From Rhodobacter sp. (lineage in GTDB: Bacteria; Pseudomonadota; Alphaproteobacteria; Rhodobacterales; Rhodobacteraceae), in NCBI GenBank assembly GCA_027487575.1, contig JAIYDJ010000079.1:1-64000 (forward strand): 64,000 nucleotides of DNA, in the 5' to 3' direction. Under the pieces are notes generated by a model that was given only the letters and a program-made list of their open reading frames with translations, was not told where the DNA came from and did not search any database. Every line of letters begins with the position of its first letter. Position 1 is the stretch's first letter. The translations under genes and the position numbers were made by a program. Shown piece after piece: positions 36,258 through 45,635 of this stretch.

Positions 36258-36430
36258 GCCGCACCCCGTTTGATCCACGCGCGGACCAACCCCCCCGGAT
36301 CGCGGCTTGTCAACCCCTGCGGCGTCGGAGCATGGCCCGCAGCCCTGTCCCGAAGGGCTTGCGGCAAAAGCTTGCCGCAACGGTGCAGAGCCCCTATGCC
36401 GGTGCAGCCAGACCTTTCCGAGTGACCCCC

Positions 36431-37018
36431 ATGCCCGCTGCCCTGCCCCTCTGCCGAAACCTTCGGTCTGCCGCAGCGCTCGCCATGGCGCTGATGGGTG
36501 CGGGGTGCCAGATGACCAACTCGCCCTTGGCGCAACCGCCCACGCCGGTTCTGGGCGGTGTCGTGTCGGTGGCCGGGCCACGCGGCTATTGCGTCGATCC
36601 AGCCGCCACGCGCGAACTGGCGGATGCAGCGGTGGCGCTGATCGGGCGGTGTCCCGGCTCGGTGGAGGTTGCCCCGGCGCTTCTGACCATGACGGTCGGC
36701 CCCGCCGCGTCGGCCGGTGTGCTTGCGGCCGGAGGGCCTGCGCTGACCGACTACTTCACGTCGACCGCCGGGCGCGCCGCGCTCAGCCGGTCGGGCCGGG
36801 CTTCTGATGTCAAGGTGATTGTGGCGGTCGGTGCGGGGGACGCGTATTTTCTGCATCTGCAGGACCGTCGCGCGGGCGAATACTGGCGCGCCGTCGTGGG
36901 GTTGAGCGGGCGGCTGGTCACCTTGTCGGCGAACGGAACGCAAGGGGCGCCGCTGCCCCCGCCTGTCGGACGCGCGTTGCTGGACGCGACCCTGATCGCC
37001 CTGCGCCGGGTCAACTGA
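36431..37018 (+). CDS. Putative lipoprotein of unknown function
   Basis: 195 residues with a signal peptide and lipobox GAGC (residues about 23-26, just before QMT). The mature protein has two Cys (GYCVDP, GRCPG) and an Ala-rich body; no catalytic motif. The ATG at 36431 lacks a Shine-Dalgarno; the frame is open to 36236 and a GTG at 36422 or ATG at 36332 are alternatives, but only 36431 or 36422 put the signal peptide at the terminus. Confidence 0.7.
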   Translation: MPAALPLCRNLRSAAALAMALMGAGCQMTNSPLAQPPTPVLGGVVSVAGPRGYCVDPAATRELADAAVALIGRCPGSVEVAPALLTMTVGPAASAGVLAAGGPALTDYFTSTAGRAALSRSGRASDVKVIVAVGAGDAYFLHLQDRRAGEYWRAVVGLSGRLVTLSANGTQGAPLPPPVGRALLDATLIALRRVN

Positions 37019-37164
37019 CCGCCCGGAACACCGCCAGCCCGCACACAGGATTTCGGGCCGCGCCCCGGCTTTGGGGTGGAGTCGTCAATAAAAACGCGCG
37101 ATAGATGAATCGTTTCCACAGCGTCGACAACCGATGCGACGCAACAGATCAGGTGCAGGCAACA

Positions 37165-37938
37165 ATGGCAGGACGGATGGCAGGGCTGATCGAGGGGTTC
37201 CTGCACAAACGCGTGCTGCGCCGCTGGAAACAGGCGGCGGACCTGGCAGATCAGGCCGACCCTGAAACCCTGCGCACCCTGCGGTCGCGCGCCCGGGGGC
37301 TGCGCCGCAATCTGGACCGGGTGATCCACGTCGCGGAACACCGGCTGGCGCTGCCGGTCATCGGGTCGAACGTTATGCGCAAGCCGATGGGCACCGACTG
37401 GTCCTGGCGCCCCGCCCTGTGGAAGGGGCCGATCCCGGTTCCCGGCTTTTCCTCGGTGCCCGGCAAGGCCGTGATCAGTGACGGAACCACGATCTTTCAC
37501 GACTGCCGCCGGTCCGAACTGACGATCCGCCAGATCCGCAACACCCGCGCCGCCGACATTGCGCCCTTCGGCTTTCGCATGGACGTGTTCCGGTTCGACG
37601 GGTCGTTCCTGAGCCTTGTCATCGACCTGCCGGAAGAGGGCGCGCGCGGCCTGAAGCTGAAGCACCTTCTGCGGATGGATGTGATCGTCGAGATGGAAAA
37701 ACCGTTGGAAATCTTTGCAAGGCTCAACATCAAGCACGGCCCCAACGTCGAACAGATCGTGCGCGAACTGCCTCTGAACGAAGAAGAGGTGGCGGTGGAA
37801 TTCGACCTCGCCTATTCCAAGATGAATGAGAAGCGGGTCGAAAAGCTGTGGGTCGACCTGATTTTCGAAGGTCCGGAAATGAACCAGATCATCCTGCGCG
37901 ACGTGACATTCTCGCGCCGTCCGCGCGCCGAACTGTGA
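37165..37938 (+). CDS. Conserved protein, DUF6478-like
   Basis: 257 residues from ATG 37165 (the frame runs to an ATG at 37105). Begins AGRMAGLIEGFLHKRVLRRW, then GTDWSWRPALWKG and GTTIFHDC; the C-terminal half is a predicted beta-sandwich with conserved acidic loops (RMDVFRFDGSFLS). I recall this as an uncharacterised family conserved in Rhodobacterales, often labelled DUF6478. It is followed 7 bases later by another conserved unknown and both probably act together. Role unknown; one guess is an envelope or polysaccharide-related accessory. Confidence 0.78.
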   Translation: MAGRMAGLIEGFLHKRVLRRWKQAADLADQADPETLRTLRSRARGLRRNLDRVIHVAEHRLALPVIGSNVMRKPMGTDWSWRPALWKGPIPVPGFSSVPGKAVISDGTTIFHDCRRSELTIRQIRNTRAADIAPFGFRMDVFRFDGSFLSLVIDLPEEGARGLKLKHLLRMDVIVEMEKPLEIFARLNIKHGPNVEQIVRELPLNEEEVAVEFDLAYSKMNEKRVEKLWVDLIFEGPEMNQIILRDVTFSRRPRAEL

Positions 37939-37945
37939 GGCTGAC

Positions 37946-38320
37946 ATGGCAGACCTGATCCTGACGAAAACCCGCATCCGTGCCGGGGTGTGGGAAGGCG
38001 TGCTGACCGGGGCCGGAGCGGCCCCCGCGGTGCAGGTCATCCTGCAGGACACAGTGCTGGACGGTATCACCCTGACCCCGGTCGAGGGACGGGCCGGTGA
38101 ACATGCGGTGCGCGTGCCGATCCCGTCCGACGTCCTGTCGGAAGGCGTGCAGACCTTCATCCTGCGGGATCAGGTCAGTGGCGAAAAGCTGGGGCACTTC
38201 ACCGTCATCACGGGCGTGGCCCTTGAAGACGACATCCGGGCCGAGATCGACCTGCTGCGTGCCGAACTCGACATGCTGAAGCGCGCGTTCCGCCGCCACT
38301 GCCTTGAAACGATGGGCTGA
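37946..38320 (+). CDS. Conserved hypothetical protein
   Basis: 124 residues, GAGG about 6 bases before the ATG. It has a beta-rich first two thirds (VWEGVLTGAG, VQVILQDTVLDG) and a helical C-terminus (EDDIRAEIDLLRAELDMLKRAF) that could form a coiled coil. No signal peptide. Seven bases after the DUF6478-like gene, so an operon partner. The stop directly abuts that of the convergent gene. Function unknown. Confidence 0.75.
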   Translation: MADLILTKTRIRAGVWEGVLTGAGAAPAVQVILQDTVLDGITLTPVEGRAGEHAVRVPIPSDVLSEGVQTFILRDQVSGEKLGHFTVITGVALEDDIRAEIDLLRAELDMLKRAFRRHCLETMG

Positions 38321-38677
38321 CTAGGCCCGGCCTTTGGGCAACAGCGCGATGGGCGCGTTTTCGTTCCGCCAATAGTCCAATGCCGGGCCGTCCGTCACCT
38401 GCGTCGAGCGTTTGAAGCCACAGATCAGCACGCCATTTTCGGCCGTGGACGCCACGATCAGGCATTGCGCGATGTGACGCGCGCCGTCGTACAGATCGAC
38501 CAGACCGCGCAGGTGCGGCGTAAGACTGGCGTCAAGCTGCATTTCGTCGTCCGAAAGCTGCAGCACCGGAAAGATCGCTGCGCCCACCTGAACCCTAAGC
38601 CGGGCCTGTCGCTTGCGGTCGCGCTTGCGGGCGGCATCAAGCCCGTCTCGCACCTCTTTGGGAAGGAATTCCAGCAT
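38321..38677 (-). CDS. Conserved hypothetical protein
   Basis: 118 residues, basic N-terminus (LPKEVRDGLDAARKRDRKRQARLRV) followed by a small mixed alpha/beta domain (GAAIFPVLQLSDDEMQLD, LYDGARHIAQCLIVAS). I recall similar short proteins in Rhodobacteraceae without a function. No membrane segment. No operon partner; convergent with 37946. Confidence 0.72.
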   Translation of the reverse strand: MLEFLPKEVRDGLDAARKRDRKRQARLRVQVGAAIFPVLQLSDDEMQLDASLTPHLRGLVDLYDGARHIAQCLIVASTAENGVLICGFKRSTQVTDGPALDYWRNENAPIALLPKGRA

Positions 38678-38854
38678 CGTCAGGCCTCCGTTCCGGCAAA
38701 GTCTGCCTCAAAAAGAGTTAACATCAAGGCCACTGCTCGTTGTTGCGGCAATGTATCAATCCTGTGATGTGCAAGTCACAACACGGGTACGTTCCGGATG
38801 GTTCCGCTTGCGTGCCGTGCCTGCTAGGATGTCCAGACCTGTCCGGAGAAGCCC

Positions 38855-40021
38855 ATGCGCCTGTTGTTCACCGCCCTCGCCGCCCTTTCGCTGCCCCCGA
38901 CCGCGCTTGCAGCGCCCTGTGGCGGGGATTTTGCCGGTTTCCTGTCCGAATTGGCTGACGAGGCCACAACGGCCGGGTTGCCCGATGATTCGGTGAAAGA
39001 ATTTTTCACGGGTGCCCGGCAAGACCCGGCGGTCCTGAAGGCTGATCGCAATCAGGGGGTGTTTCGCAAGACGTTCCTCGACTTTTCGCAAAGCCTTATC
39101 TCGAAGTCCCGGTTGCAGAATGGTCTCGCTGCGGCGCAGAAACATGCTGTGACATTTGACCGTGCAAATGCAGAATTTGGCGTGTCGCGCGGTATCCTGC
39201 TGGCCTTCTGGGCGTTCGAGACCGACTTCGGTCAGGTCCAAGGCGACTTCAACACACGCAACGCGCTGCTGACCCTGGCTCACGACTGCCGTCGCCCCGA
39301 CCTGTTCCAGCCGCAGGTTCTGGCCGCCATCGAGTTGACGGCGGCGGGTGGCATGGACCCGGCCACCACGACTGGTGCCTGGGCGGGCGAGATCGGCATG
39401 GTGCAGATGCTGCCGCGCGACATCCTGGGTCTTGGTCAGGACGGCGACGGCGACGGGGTGGTCAACCTCAAGACCAGCCCGGCCGACGCGCTGCTGTCGG
39501 GCGCTGCGTTGTTGCAGCATCACGGCTGGCGTGCAAGCGAACCCTGGCTGCAGGAAGTGACGCTGCCCGACGATCTCGACTGGTCGCTGACCGGGCTTGA
39601 CACCCTGCGCCCCGCCTCCGACTGGGCTGCGATGGGCGTGACCCCGCGCAACGGTCCCCTGCCCGACCTGCCTGCCTCGGTCCTGTTGCCGCAAGGACGC
39701 AAGGGGCCGGCCTTTCTGGCCTATCCCAACTTCCGCGTGCTGTTCGAATGGAACAAAAGCTTCGTGTACGTGACAACGGCGGCCTATTTCGCGACCCGGC
39801 TGGAAGGCGCGCCACCCTATGCCGCGGGCAACCCCGACCCGGCGCTGTCGGGTGACCAGATGCAGACCCTGCAGGAGAAACTTGCGGCACTTGGGCATGA
39901 CGTGGGCAAGATCGACGGCATCCTAGGGGCTGCCACTCGCGCTGCAGTGCAGAAGGAACAGGCGCGCCTCGGCCTTCCTGCCGACGCCTGGCCGACCGAG
40001 GAGTTGCTGAATGGCCTCTGA
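38855..40021 (+). CDS. Lytic murein transglycosylase, MltB family
   Basis: 388 residues with a signal peptide ending LAAP (a Cys at 22 may be a lipid site but no proper lipobox). The SLT_2 domain has the catalytic Glu122 in FWAFETDFGQVQG, and GEIGMVQMLPRDIL. The last 60 residues are a peptidoglycan-binding domain (LQEKLAALGHDVGKIDGILGAATRAAV). Cleaves murein in the periplasm. Overlaps the next gene by 11 bases. Confidence 0.93.
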   Translation: MRLLFTALAALSLPPTALAAPCGGDFAGFLSELADEATTAGLPDDSVKEFFTGARQDPAVLKADRNQGVFRKTFLDFSQSLISKSRLQNGLAAAQKHAVTFDRANAEFGVSRGILLAFWAFETDFGQVQGDFNTRNALLTLAHDCRRPDLFQPQVLAAIELTAAGGMDPATTTGAWAGEIGMVQMLPRDILGLGQDGDGDGVVNLKTSPADALLSGAALLQHHGWRASEPWLQEVTLPDDLDWSLTGLDTLRPASDWAAMGVTPRNGPLPDLPASVLLPQGRKGPAFLAYPNFRVLFEWNKSFVYVTTAAYFATRLEGAPPYAAGNPDPALSGDQMQTLQEKLAALGHDVGKIDGILGAATRAAVQKEQARLGLPADAWPTEELLNGL

Positions 40022-40568
40022 CCCCGTGACGGCGGCAGAACTCGCCGCCGCCTTGCCGCATGTGCTGGACGCCCCGAAAACCGACGCCGGCATCACGATG
40101 CTGTGCATCCGCCCCGCCCGAAACCAGCGACAGTTCACCAACCGTCTGCACATGACCCGCGCCGACGGCATTGTCGGCGACCGCTGGCGCGCCACGGCCT
40201 GGCTGACACTTCCGGACGGATCGCCGGACCCGCAGATCCAGGTCTCGATCCTGCCCGCACGCGTGCTGGATCTTGTCTGGCGCAACCGCGATACGGTGGT
40301 GCATCCGGGCGACAACATCGTGGCCGACCTCGACTGCACCGAGGCGAACCTTCCCCCCGGCACGCTGATCCGCGCCGGGACCGCCGTGCTTCGGGTCACC
40401 CTCGAATTCAACGACGGCTGCGTGAAATGGAAGACCCGCCACGGCGAGGCCGCGAAAGACTGGATCACCGCCCCCGGCCACCCGCCGCTGCGCCTGCGCG
40501 GCATCTTCTGTTCGGTGGAACAGGATGGCGAGGTGACGTTGTCCGACCGGCTGGTCGTGTTGCGCTAG
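40011..40568 (+). CDS. MOSC-domain-like protein
   Basis: 185 residues. GIVGDRWRAT near the start, VHPGDNIVADLD, and the ending LEFNDGCVKWKTRHG resemble the MOSC beta-barrel of sulfur-carrier and molybdopterin sulfurtransferase C-terminal domains. The conserved catalytic Cys of MOSC could be that in NDGCVKW. Sulfur transfer is an inference from this likeness. Starts inside the MltB stop region (11-base overlap). A good terminator follows 98 bases on. Confidence 0.65.
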   Translation: MASDPVTAAELAAALPHVLDAPKTDAGITMLCIRPARNQRQFTNRLHMTRADGIVGDRWRATAWLTLPDGSPDPQIQVSILPARVLDLVWRNRDTVVHPGDNIVADLDCTEANLPPGTLIRAGTAVLRVTLEFNDGCVKWKTRHGEAAKDWITAPGHPPLRLRGIFCSVEQDGEVTLSDRLVVLR

Positions 40569-40665
40569 TCCTGAACCGAAGTTGGTCTTTGCTTTTCGTC
40601 AAGGAATGCACATCAATCTGGGCATCCGACAGTTCAACGACCAAGGACTTACCTTGAGAACGACG

Positions 40666-40700
40666 CGGTGGGGTGCGACCCCGCCGGGTCTCCTTTTTTT
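40666..40700 (+). terminator. Rho-independent terminator after MltB-MOSC operon
   Basis: Stem 40666-40673 with 40679-40686 (one wobble), 5-base loop, then GGGTCTCC and seven T at 40694-40700. Plus-strand orientation fits the end of the mltB-MOSC transcript. The 98 bases between the stop codon and the stem also contain a small CAAGG/CCTTG hairpin; the stretch could alternatively end a short RNA. Confidence 0.8.
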
Positions 40701-40892
40701 CGGGGTTACGATCCGATCCAAAGGCGGATGGCGGCAATCATCAGCGTTCCCGCAGCGACCAGCACCATCCACCCACTTCCGATACTTCCTTTCCTCCAGT
40801 CTCCTCACCGCCGTTCGCCGCGAAGGATCGCGGCCAGCAAGGGCTATCGGTGCTTGGTTTACAAAAAGTCCATGTGCGGAGGTGGGACAACC
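40701..40892. other. Intergenic stretch without a confident gene
   Basis: Together with 40569-40665 this is a 324-base gap between the MOSC-like gene and smc. Besides the terminator I find only a 20-codon open frame on the minus strand (40768 down to 40706, ATG to TAA) that encodes a strongly hydrophobic peptide; it has a GGAGG at some distance but is too short to trust. No promoter motif is obvious. Confidence 0.4.
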
Positions 40893-43800
40893 CTACGCCA
40901 CCAGCGCCGCCGCCTTCTTCAGGTCCACGCTGACAAGCTGGCTGACACCCTGTTCGGCCATCGTCACCCCGAAAAGCCGGTCCATCCGCGCCATCGTCAC
41001 GGCATGGTGGGTGATGATCAGGAACCGCGTGTCGGTGCGCCGGGTCATCTCGTCCAGAAGATCGCAGAACCGCGTTACGTTGGCGTCGTCCAATGGCGCG
41101 TCCACCTCGTCCAGCACGCAGATCGGGGCCGGATTGGCCAGAAACACCCCGAAGATCAACGCCAGCGCGGTCAATGTCTGTTCGCCCCCCGAAAGAAGGC
41201 TCAGAACAGCCAGCTTCTTGCCCGGAGGCTGGCACATGATCTCAAGCCCCGCCTCCAGCGGATCGTCGGATTCCACCAGAACCAGCCGCGCCTCGCCGCC
41301 GCCGAACAGATGGGTGAACAGCGTGGCGAAGTTGGCGTTCACCTGTTCGAACGCCGTCAGCAGCCGTTCGCGCCCTTCGCGGTTCAGGCTGGCGATGCCG
41401 GACCGCAGTTTCTTGATGGCCTCTTCCAGATCAAGCTTTTCGTCGGCCAGCATCCGGTACTCGGTATCGACGGCCTTTGCGTCTTCTTCGGCGCGCAGGT
41501 TCACAGCCCCCAACGCCTCGCGCTGGCGCTTCAACCGGGTCACGTCCGCGTCCAGAAGATCGGCGGCCGGCATGCGATCCGGCTCGACCTTCAGCGTCGA
41601 CAACAGTTGCGCCGGGGTGGCACCTGTTTCTTCTGCAATCCGGGCGGCGGCCTGCTCCACAGCCCCCTGTGCCGCCTCGCTGCGCGCCTCGGCAACAGCG
41701 CGGGCCTCGCGCGCCTCGCCTGCCAGCCGTTCGGCGTCGCGTTCGGCCAGCATCGCAGCGCGCAGGACGGCCTCGGCGCGGGCCAGATCTTCGGCGGCCA
41801 GACGGCGCCGGTCCTCGGCCTCGGCCATCGCCTCGCTCAGCGCCTCGCGGCGAATCGCGATGTCTTCGGGGGCGATCCGCGCTTCCTCAAGCTCGGCTTC
41901 CGCCTCGGCGCGACGGGCGGCAAGCTCTGCGTTGCGCCGCTCTGCCGTTTCGGCCCGCGCCTGCCAACCGGCTTGTTCGCGCTGCGCCTCGGCACGGCGG
42001 CGCATCCGCGCCTCGCCGTCACGTCGGCGTTCATCCTGTGCCGACCGGCGGGTCAGCATGGCGAGACGCGCCGTTTCGACCATCAGCCGCGCCCGGTCCA
42101 CCCCGCTGCGCGCCTCGGCCAGATCGCCCAGATCTTCTGCCCCGGCCAGTGCCTCTTCCAGACGGGCCTGTGCCTCGGCGGCCTCGGCTGTGAAGCGCGC
42201 AACGGCCAGCCCGGCCGCCTCGTGCCGCCCCGACGCAAGCGACCTGTCCCCTTCGGCCCGCGCCGCCACCCGTGCGGCCTCGGCCACCCGCGCCTCTGCA
42301 GCCCGCCGCGCCACCCGCGCCTGTTCTTCGGCACGGGTGAGGCCAGCGAGTTGGTCCTGCACCGCCGCATGGCCCCCCACCGCCGTTTCGGCCCGCGCCT
42401 CGGCCTCGTCCAGATCGCGCCGCAGCGCCGCCAGCCGGTTGATCTGCTGCAGACGCAAGGCCGCGGCTGATGGCGCGGCTTCCGCCCCCGCGACATACCC
42501 GTCCCAGCGCCACAGATCGCCCGCCCGGCTGACCAGCCGCTGTCCCGGCAGCAACGCCGCTTGTAGCAACGGGCCCTGCGCCGGGTCCACCACACCGATC
42601 TGCGACAACCGCCGCGCCAGAACCCCCGGTGCACCCACGACCCCGGCCAACGGCATCGCGCCGGGCGGCAGGTTTTGCGGCGCGCCATACTCTGCCAGCA
42701 GCCGCCAGCCCGACCCATTCTCGGCCTCGGACGCCCGCAGGTCGTCCGCCAGTGCAGCCCCCAAAGCCGCCTCGTACCCCGGCGTGACCTGAACCCGGTC
42801 CAGCAGCGCCGACCCCGATCCGGCCTCGCGCGCGACCAGCCGCGCCAGCCCCGCCACCTCGGCACGCAGCGCATTCCGCTCGCCCTCGGCCTGCGACCGC
42901 GCGGCCCGCGCCTCGCCTTCGCGCGTCTGCCCCTCGGCCCGCGCCGCTTCGGCCTGCGCCAGCGCGTCTTCGGTCGCCTCGGCCAGCGCTGCAGCCGCCT
43001 CGGCCGCTTCCTCGGCCCCGGCGTAGGCGTCTTCGGCGGCCTCGACCGCCGCAGCGGCCGCGGCAACCGCAACCCTTGCCCGCGCGGCCTCGGCCCCGGC
43101 ACGTTCCAGCACCGCGCGGGTGTCCGCCACCAGCCGCTGCACCGACTGGTGCCGCGCCGCCAGCCGGGCTGCGTCCTCGGTCGCCTCGGCCAGCGCGGCC
43201 TCGGCCGTGGCCAGAGCCCCGGCCGCCTCGCGCGCGGCCTCCACCGCTTCGGCCAGGGCCTCGTCGTGCCCTTCATGCGCACGGGTGAGCTGTTCGACCT
43301 CCCAGGCCAGCCGCTCCAGCACCTCGCCCGCGTCGCGGGTCAGACCGGCCTCGCGCTCGGCATCCAGCGCCAGTTGCGCAATGCGACCCCGCAGCGCCTC
43401 GATCGTTCCGCGCGCGCGGGCTTCTTCGACACCCAATGCCTCGCGCTGCAGGATCAGCCGCTGCAAGATCACCCCGGCCACCGCTTCGGCCTCGCGCAGG
43501 GCCGGCAACCGGTCTTCGGCCTCGGCCCGCGCGGCCCCTGCGGCGCGCGCCACCGCTTCGGCCCGCCCCGCCTCGGCCAGACGGCCCCGCAGCGCGGCCT
43601 CGGCCTCCAGCCGCGCGACATCGGCCTCGCGCCAGCGCAGCCAGCGCAGCATCCCTTCGGCCCGCCGCAGATCTTCGCCGATCTCGCGGTAGCGCGCCGC
43701 CTGTTTGGCCTGCCGCACCAGAACCGACAACTGCTGCGCGAGCGCCTCCAGCACATCATCCACCCGCAACAGGTTCTGTTCCGCCGCCGACAGCCGCAAC

Positions 43801-44342
43801 TCGGCCTCGTGGCGGCGCTGGTACAGGCCGGAAATCCCTGCCGCCTCTTCCAGAATCCGCCGCCGCGCCTTGGGTTTGGCGCTGATCAGTTCCGAAATCT
43901 GCCCCTGCCGCACCAGCGCGGGCGAGTGCGATCCGGTCGAGGCATCCGCGAACAGCATCTGCACATCGCGCGCCCGCGCCTCTTTGGCGTTCACCTTGTA
44001 CGCAGACCCCGCGTCGCGGGTGATCCGGCGGATCACCTCGATCTGGTCGGCCTCGTTGAACCCCGCAGGCGCGGTGCGGTCGGCGTTGTCGATGACAAGT
44101 GCAACCTCGGCATAGGCCCGCGCACCCCGGCTGGCAGCCCCGTTGAAGATCACATCCTCCATTCCGCCCCCGCGCATCGCGGTGGGCCGGTTTTCGCCCA
44201 TGACCCAGCGCAGCGCCTCCAGAAGGTTCGACTTCCCACAGCCGTTCGGCCCGACCACGCCGGTCAATCCGTCATGGATGATCAGATCGGTCGGATCGAC
44301 AAAGCTTTTGAAGCCGTTCAGGCGCAGGCGGGTCAGGCGCAC
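40893..44342 (-). CDS. smc: Chromosome segregation protein SMC
   Basis: 1149 residues. Walker A GPNGCGKSN near the N-terminus, a long coiled coil, a hinge at about 480-640 (GSALLDRVQVTPGYEAALGAAL to GVVGAPGVLARRL), a second coiled coil, then the ABC signature LSGGEQTLTALALI and Walker B CVLDEVDAPLDDAN. It compacts and resolves the chromosome. I chose the GTG at 44342 (RLTRLRLNGFKSFVDP; GAGGA about 6 bases before), which matches family N-termini; the frame is open to 44393. The coiled coils are extremely Ala/Glu/Arg-rich, giving long false open frames on the other strand. Confidence 0.96.
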   Translation of the reverse strand: MRLTRLRLNGFKSFVDPTDLIIHDGLTGVVGPNGCGKSNLLEALRWVMGENRPTAMRGGGMEDVIFNGAASRGARAYAEVALVIDNADRTAPAGFNEADQIEVIRRITRDAGSAYKVNAKEARARDVQMLFADASTGSHSPALVRQGQISELISAKPKARRRILEEAAGISGLYQRRHEAELRLSAAEQNLLRVDDVLEALAQQLSVLVRQAKQAARYREIGEDLRRAEGMLRWLRWREADVARLEAEAALRGRLAEAGRAEAVARAAGAARAEAEDRLPALREAEAVAGVILQRLILQREALGVEEARARGTIEALRGRIAQLALDAEREAGLTRDAGEVLERLAWEVEQLTRAHEGHDEALAEAVEAAREAAGALATAEAALAEATEDAARLAARHQSVQRLVADTRAVLERAGAEAARARVAVAAAAAAVEAAEDAYAGAEEAAEAAAALAEATEDALAQAEAARAEGQTREGEARAARSQAEGERNALRAEVAGLARLVAREAGSGSALLDRVQVTPGYEAALGAALADDLRASEAENGSGWRLLAEYGAPQNLPPGAMPLAGVVGAPGVLARRLSQIGVVDPAQGPLLQAALLPGQRLVSRAGDLWRWDGYVAGAEAAPSAAALRLQQINRLAALRRDLDEAEARAETAVGGHAAVQDQLAGLTRAEEQARVARRAAEARVAEAARVAARAEGDRSLASGRHEAAGLAVARFTAEAAEAQARLEEALAGAEDLGDLAEARSGVDRARLMVETARLAMLTRRSAQDERRRDGEARMRRRAEAQREQAGWQARAETAERRNAELAARRAEAEAELEEARIAPEDIAIRREALSEAMAEAEDRRRLAAEDLARAEAVLRAAMLAERDAERLAGEAREARAVAEARSEAAQGAVEQAAARIAEETGATPAQLLSTLKVEPDRMPAADLLDADVTRLKRQREALGAVNLRAEEDAKAVDTEYRMLADEKLDLEEAIKKLRSGIASLNREGRERLLTAFEQVNANFATLFTHLFGGGEARLVLVESDDPLEAGLEIMCQPPGKKLAVLSLLSGGEQTLTALALIFGVFLANPAPICVLDEVDAPLDDANVTRFCDLLDEMTRRTDTRFLIITHHAVTMARMDRLFGVTMAEQGVSQLVSVDLKKAAALVA

Positions 44343-44449
44343 TTGGGTCCTCGGCAAAAACAAGGGTGCAGGATCACCCCCCGGCGTCGCCAAGTCAACG
44401 CCTTGCCCCGCCCATCGCGGAAATCTGCCCTGTTACCCACAAGATATGG

Positions 44450-44998
44450 TCAGGTCGACGGCTTGGGAATGTCGAAGGCCTCCCACCAGACACCCAGAAT
44501 CGCCCCCAGCGCCACGTCGAAATTCTGCGGCTGCACGTCGACCGACACCGAGGCGAAGAGGGGCGTGGCGGAAATGATCCCGTCGCTGGCCGACACGAAG
44601 CATCCATACGCGCCGACCTTGGCAACGCTTGCGCCCAGAATCGTGACGCGACCGGTGCTGTGGTTCAGATCATTCGAGCTGAAAGCCTTGTTGCAGGGCA
44701 GCGGCGACCACTGCTGATCCTTCAGGCCGGGGGTCGTGCCGGACGCGGCACCTTTCAGGGCCCCAAGCCCCTTCAATCCGGCCTGCACAGCCAGTTTCTT
44801 GATCAATTCGGATGCCGTGCTCCACTTCCCGCCCAGAATGCCCCCGGCAAGACCCGCTCCGGCAAAGCCCATGCCGTAGATGCGGCCCTCGTCGCCGTTC
44901 AGAAACTCGAACACGAAAAGACCGCCACCGATCCCGGCTCCGGCGGCAAAGACATAGCCGGGACGGACCTGCCAATTGGTCGTGCGTTTGTCGGACAT
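44450..44998 (-). CDS. Hypothetical protein with Gly-rich membrane-like segments
   Basis: 182 residues from ATG 44998 (CGAGG upstream); the open frame extends to 45112. Two Gly/Ala-rich hydrophobic stretches (about 14-32 and 42-58; FAAGAGIGGGLFVFEF, GMGFAGAGLAGGILGGKW) could be membrane hairpins. The C-terminal 100 residues are soluble with a Cys pair (PLPCNKAF, AYGCFVS). No family recognised. Isolated between smc and the GNAT gene. Confidence 0.7.
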   Translation of the reverse strand: MSDKRTTNWQVRPGYVFAAGAGIGGGLFVFEFLNGDEGRIYGMGFAGAGLAGGILGGKWSTASELIKKLAVQAGLKGLGALKGAASGTTPGLKDQQWSPLPCNKAFSSNDLNHSTGRVTILGASVAKVGAYGCFVSASDGIISATPLFASVSVDVQPQNFDVALGAILGVWWEAFDIPKPST

Positions 44999-45167
44999 GA
45001 AAACCTCGAGCAACGGAAAGAGAAAGCGGACCGCGAAATGCACGGAAAGTTTGCCGCAGGAATGCGGTCTGTCAAGGATTCGGACGCCCGACCAGACCGC
45101 CCCGGCTTGCATTGCCGCTGTCCGGCGGTCAGGATCGGCCTTGAAATGACTGGCAGGACCCCGCGGA

Positions 45168-45635
45168 ATGTTGCCCCATCAGGCTGTTGCCCCGTTTGAC
45201 TGGCCGGGTCTGCTGGACCTAATCCACCGCGCCTTTGCCGGGATGGAAGGCAGGATCGACCCGCCGTCCTCACTGCACCGCCTGACCGCGCAAGCCCTTG
45301 CGGATCAGCCCGGCGAGGTCTGGGTGATCGGAACACCGCCCGTCGCCTGCGTGATCCTCACCCCGCAGCCCGACTTGCTTTACGTGGGAAAACTGGCGGT
45401 CGATCCGGCGGCCCGGCGGCAGGGGCACGCCCGGCGACTGCTCGATCTTGCTGCCGAACGGGCGCAGGCGATGGGGCTTGAGGCTCTCGAACTGCAAACC
45501 CGGGTTGAACTTGTTGAAAACCACGCTCTTTTCCGCCATCTTGGCTTTGTGCAGACCGCCGCGACGGCGCATCCCGGTTTTGAAAGGCCGACCTCGCTGA
45601 CCTTCCGCAAGCCCTGCAAGGACCCCCATGCCTGA
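45168..45635 (+). CDS. GNAT family N-acetyltransferase
   Basis: 155 residues, the compact GNAT fold. Motif A: KLAVDPAARRQGHARRLLDL. Motif B: VELVENHALFRHLGFVQT. Substrate unknown. Overlaps the next gene by 8 bases, so co-translated with the FMN reductase. Confidence 0.88.
   Translation: MLPHQAVAPFDWPGLLDLIHRAFAGMEGRIDPPSSLHRLTAQALADQPGEVWVIGTPPVACVILTPQPDLLYVGKLAVDPAARRQGHARRLLDLAAERAQAMGLEALELQTRVELVENHALFRHLGFVQTAATAHPGFERPTSLTFRKPCKDPHA

Noticed and set aside
35097-36581. MFS protein with a 108-residue N-terminal extension
   Set aside because: The extension is antisense to the lipoprotein gene and lacks any fold; TM1 follows the ATG at 36257.
37025-37049. GGAAC at 37025 as an EcfG promoter
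   Set aside because: No GTT at spacing 16 or 17.
40582-42792. A long plus-strand open frame of 736 codons
   Set aside because: It is antisense to smc; its Ser/Arg/Ala-only composition mirrors the Ala/Glu-rich coiled coil.
42675-44717. A plus-strand frame of 680 codons
   Set aside because: Also antisense to smc, with composition typical of a shadow frame and no domain.
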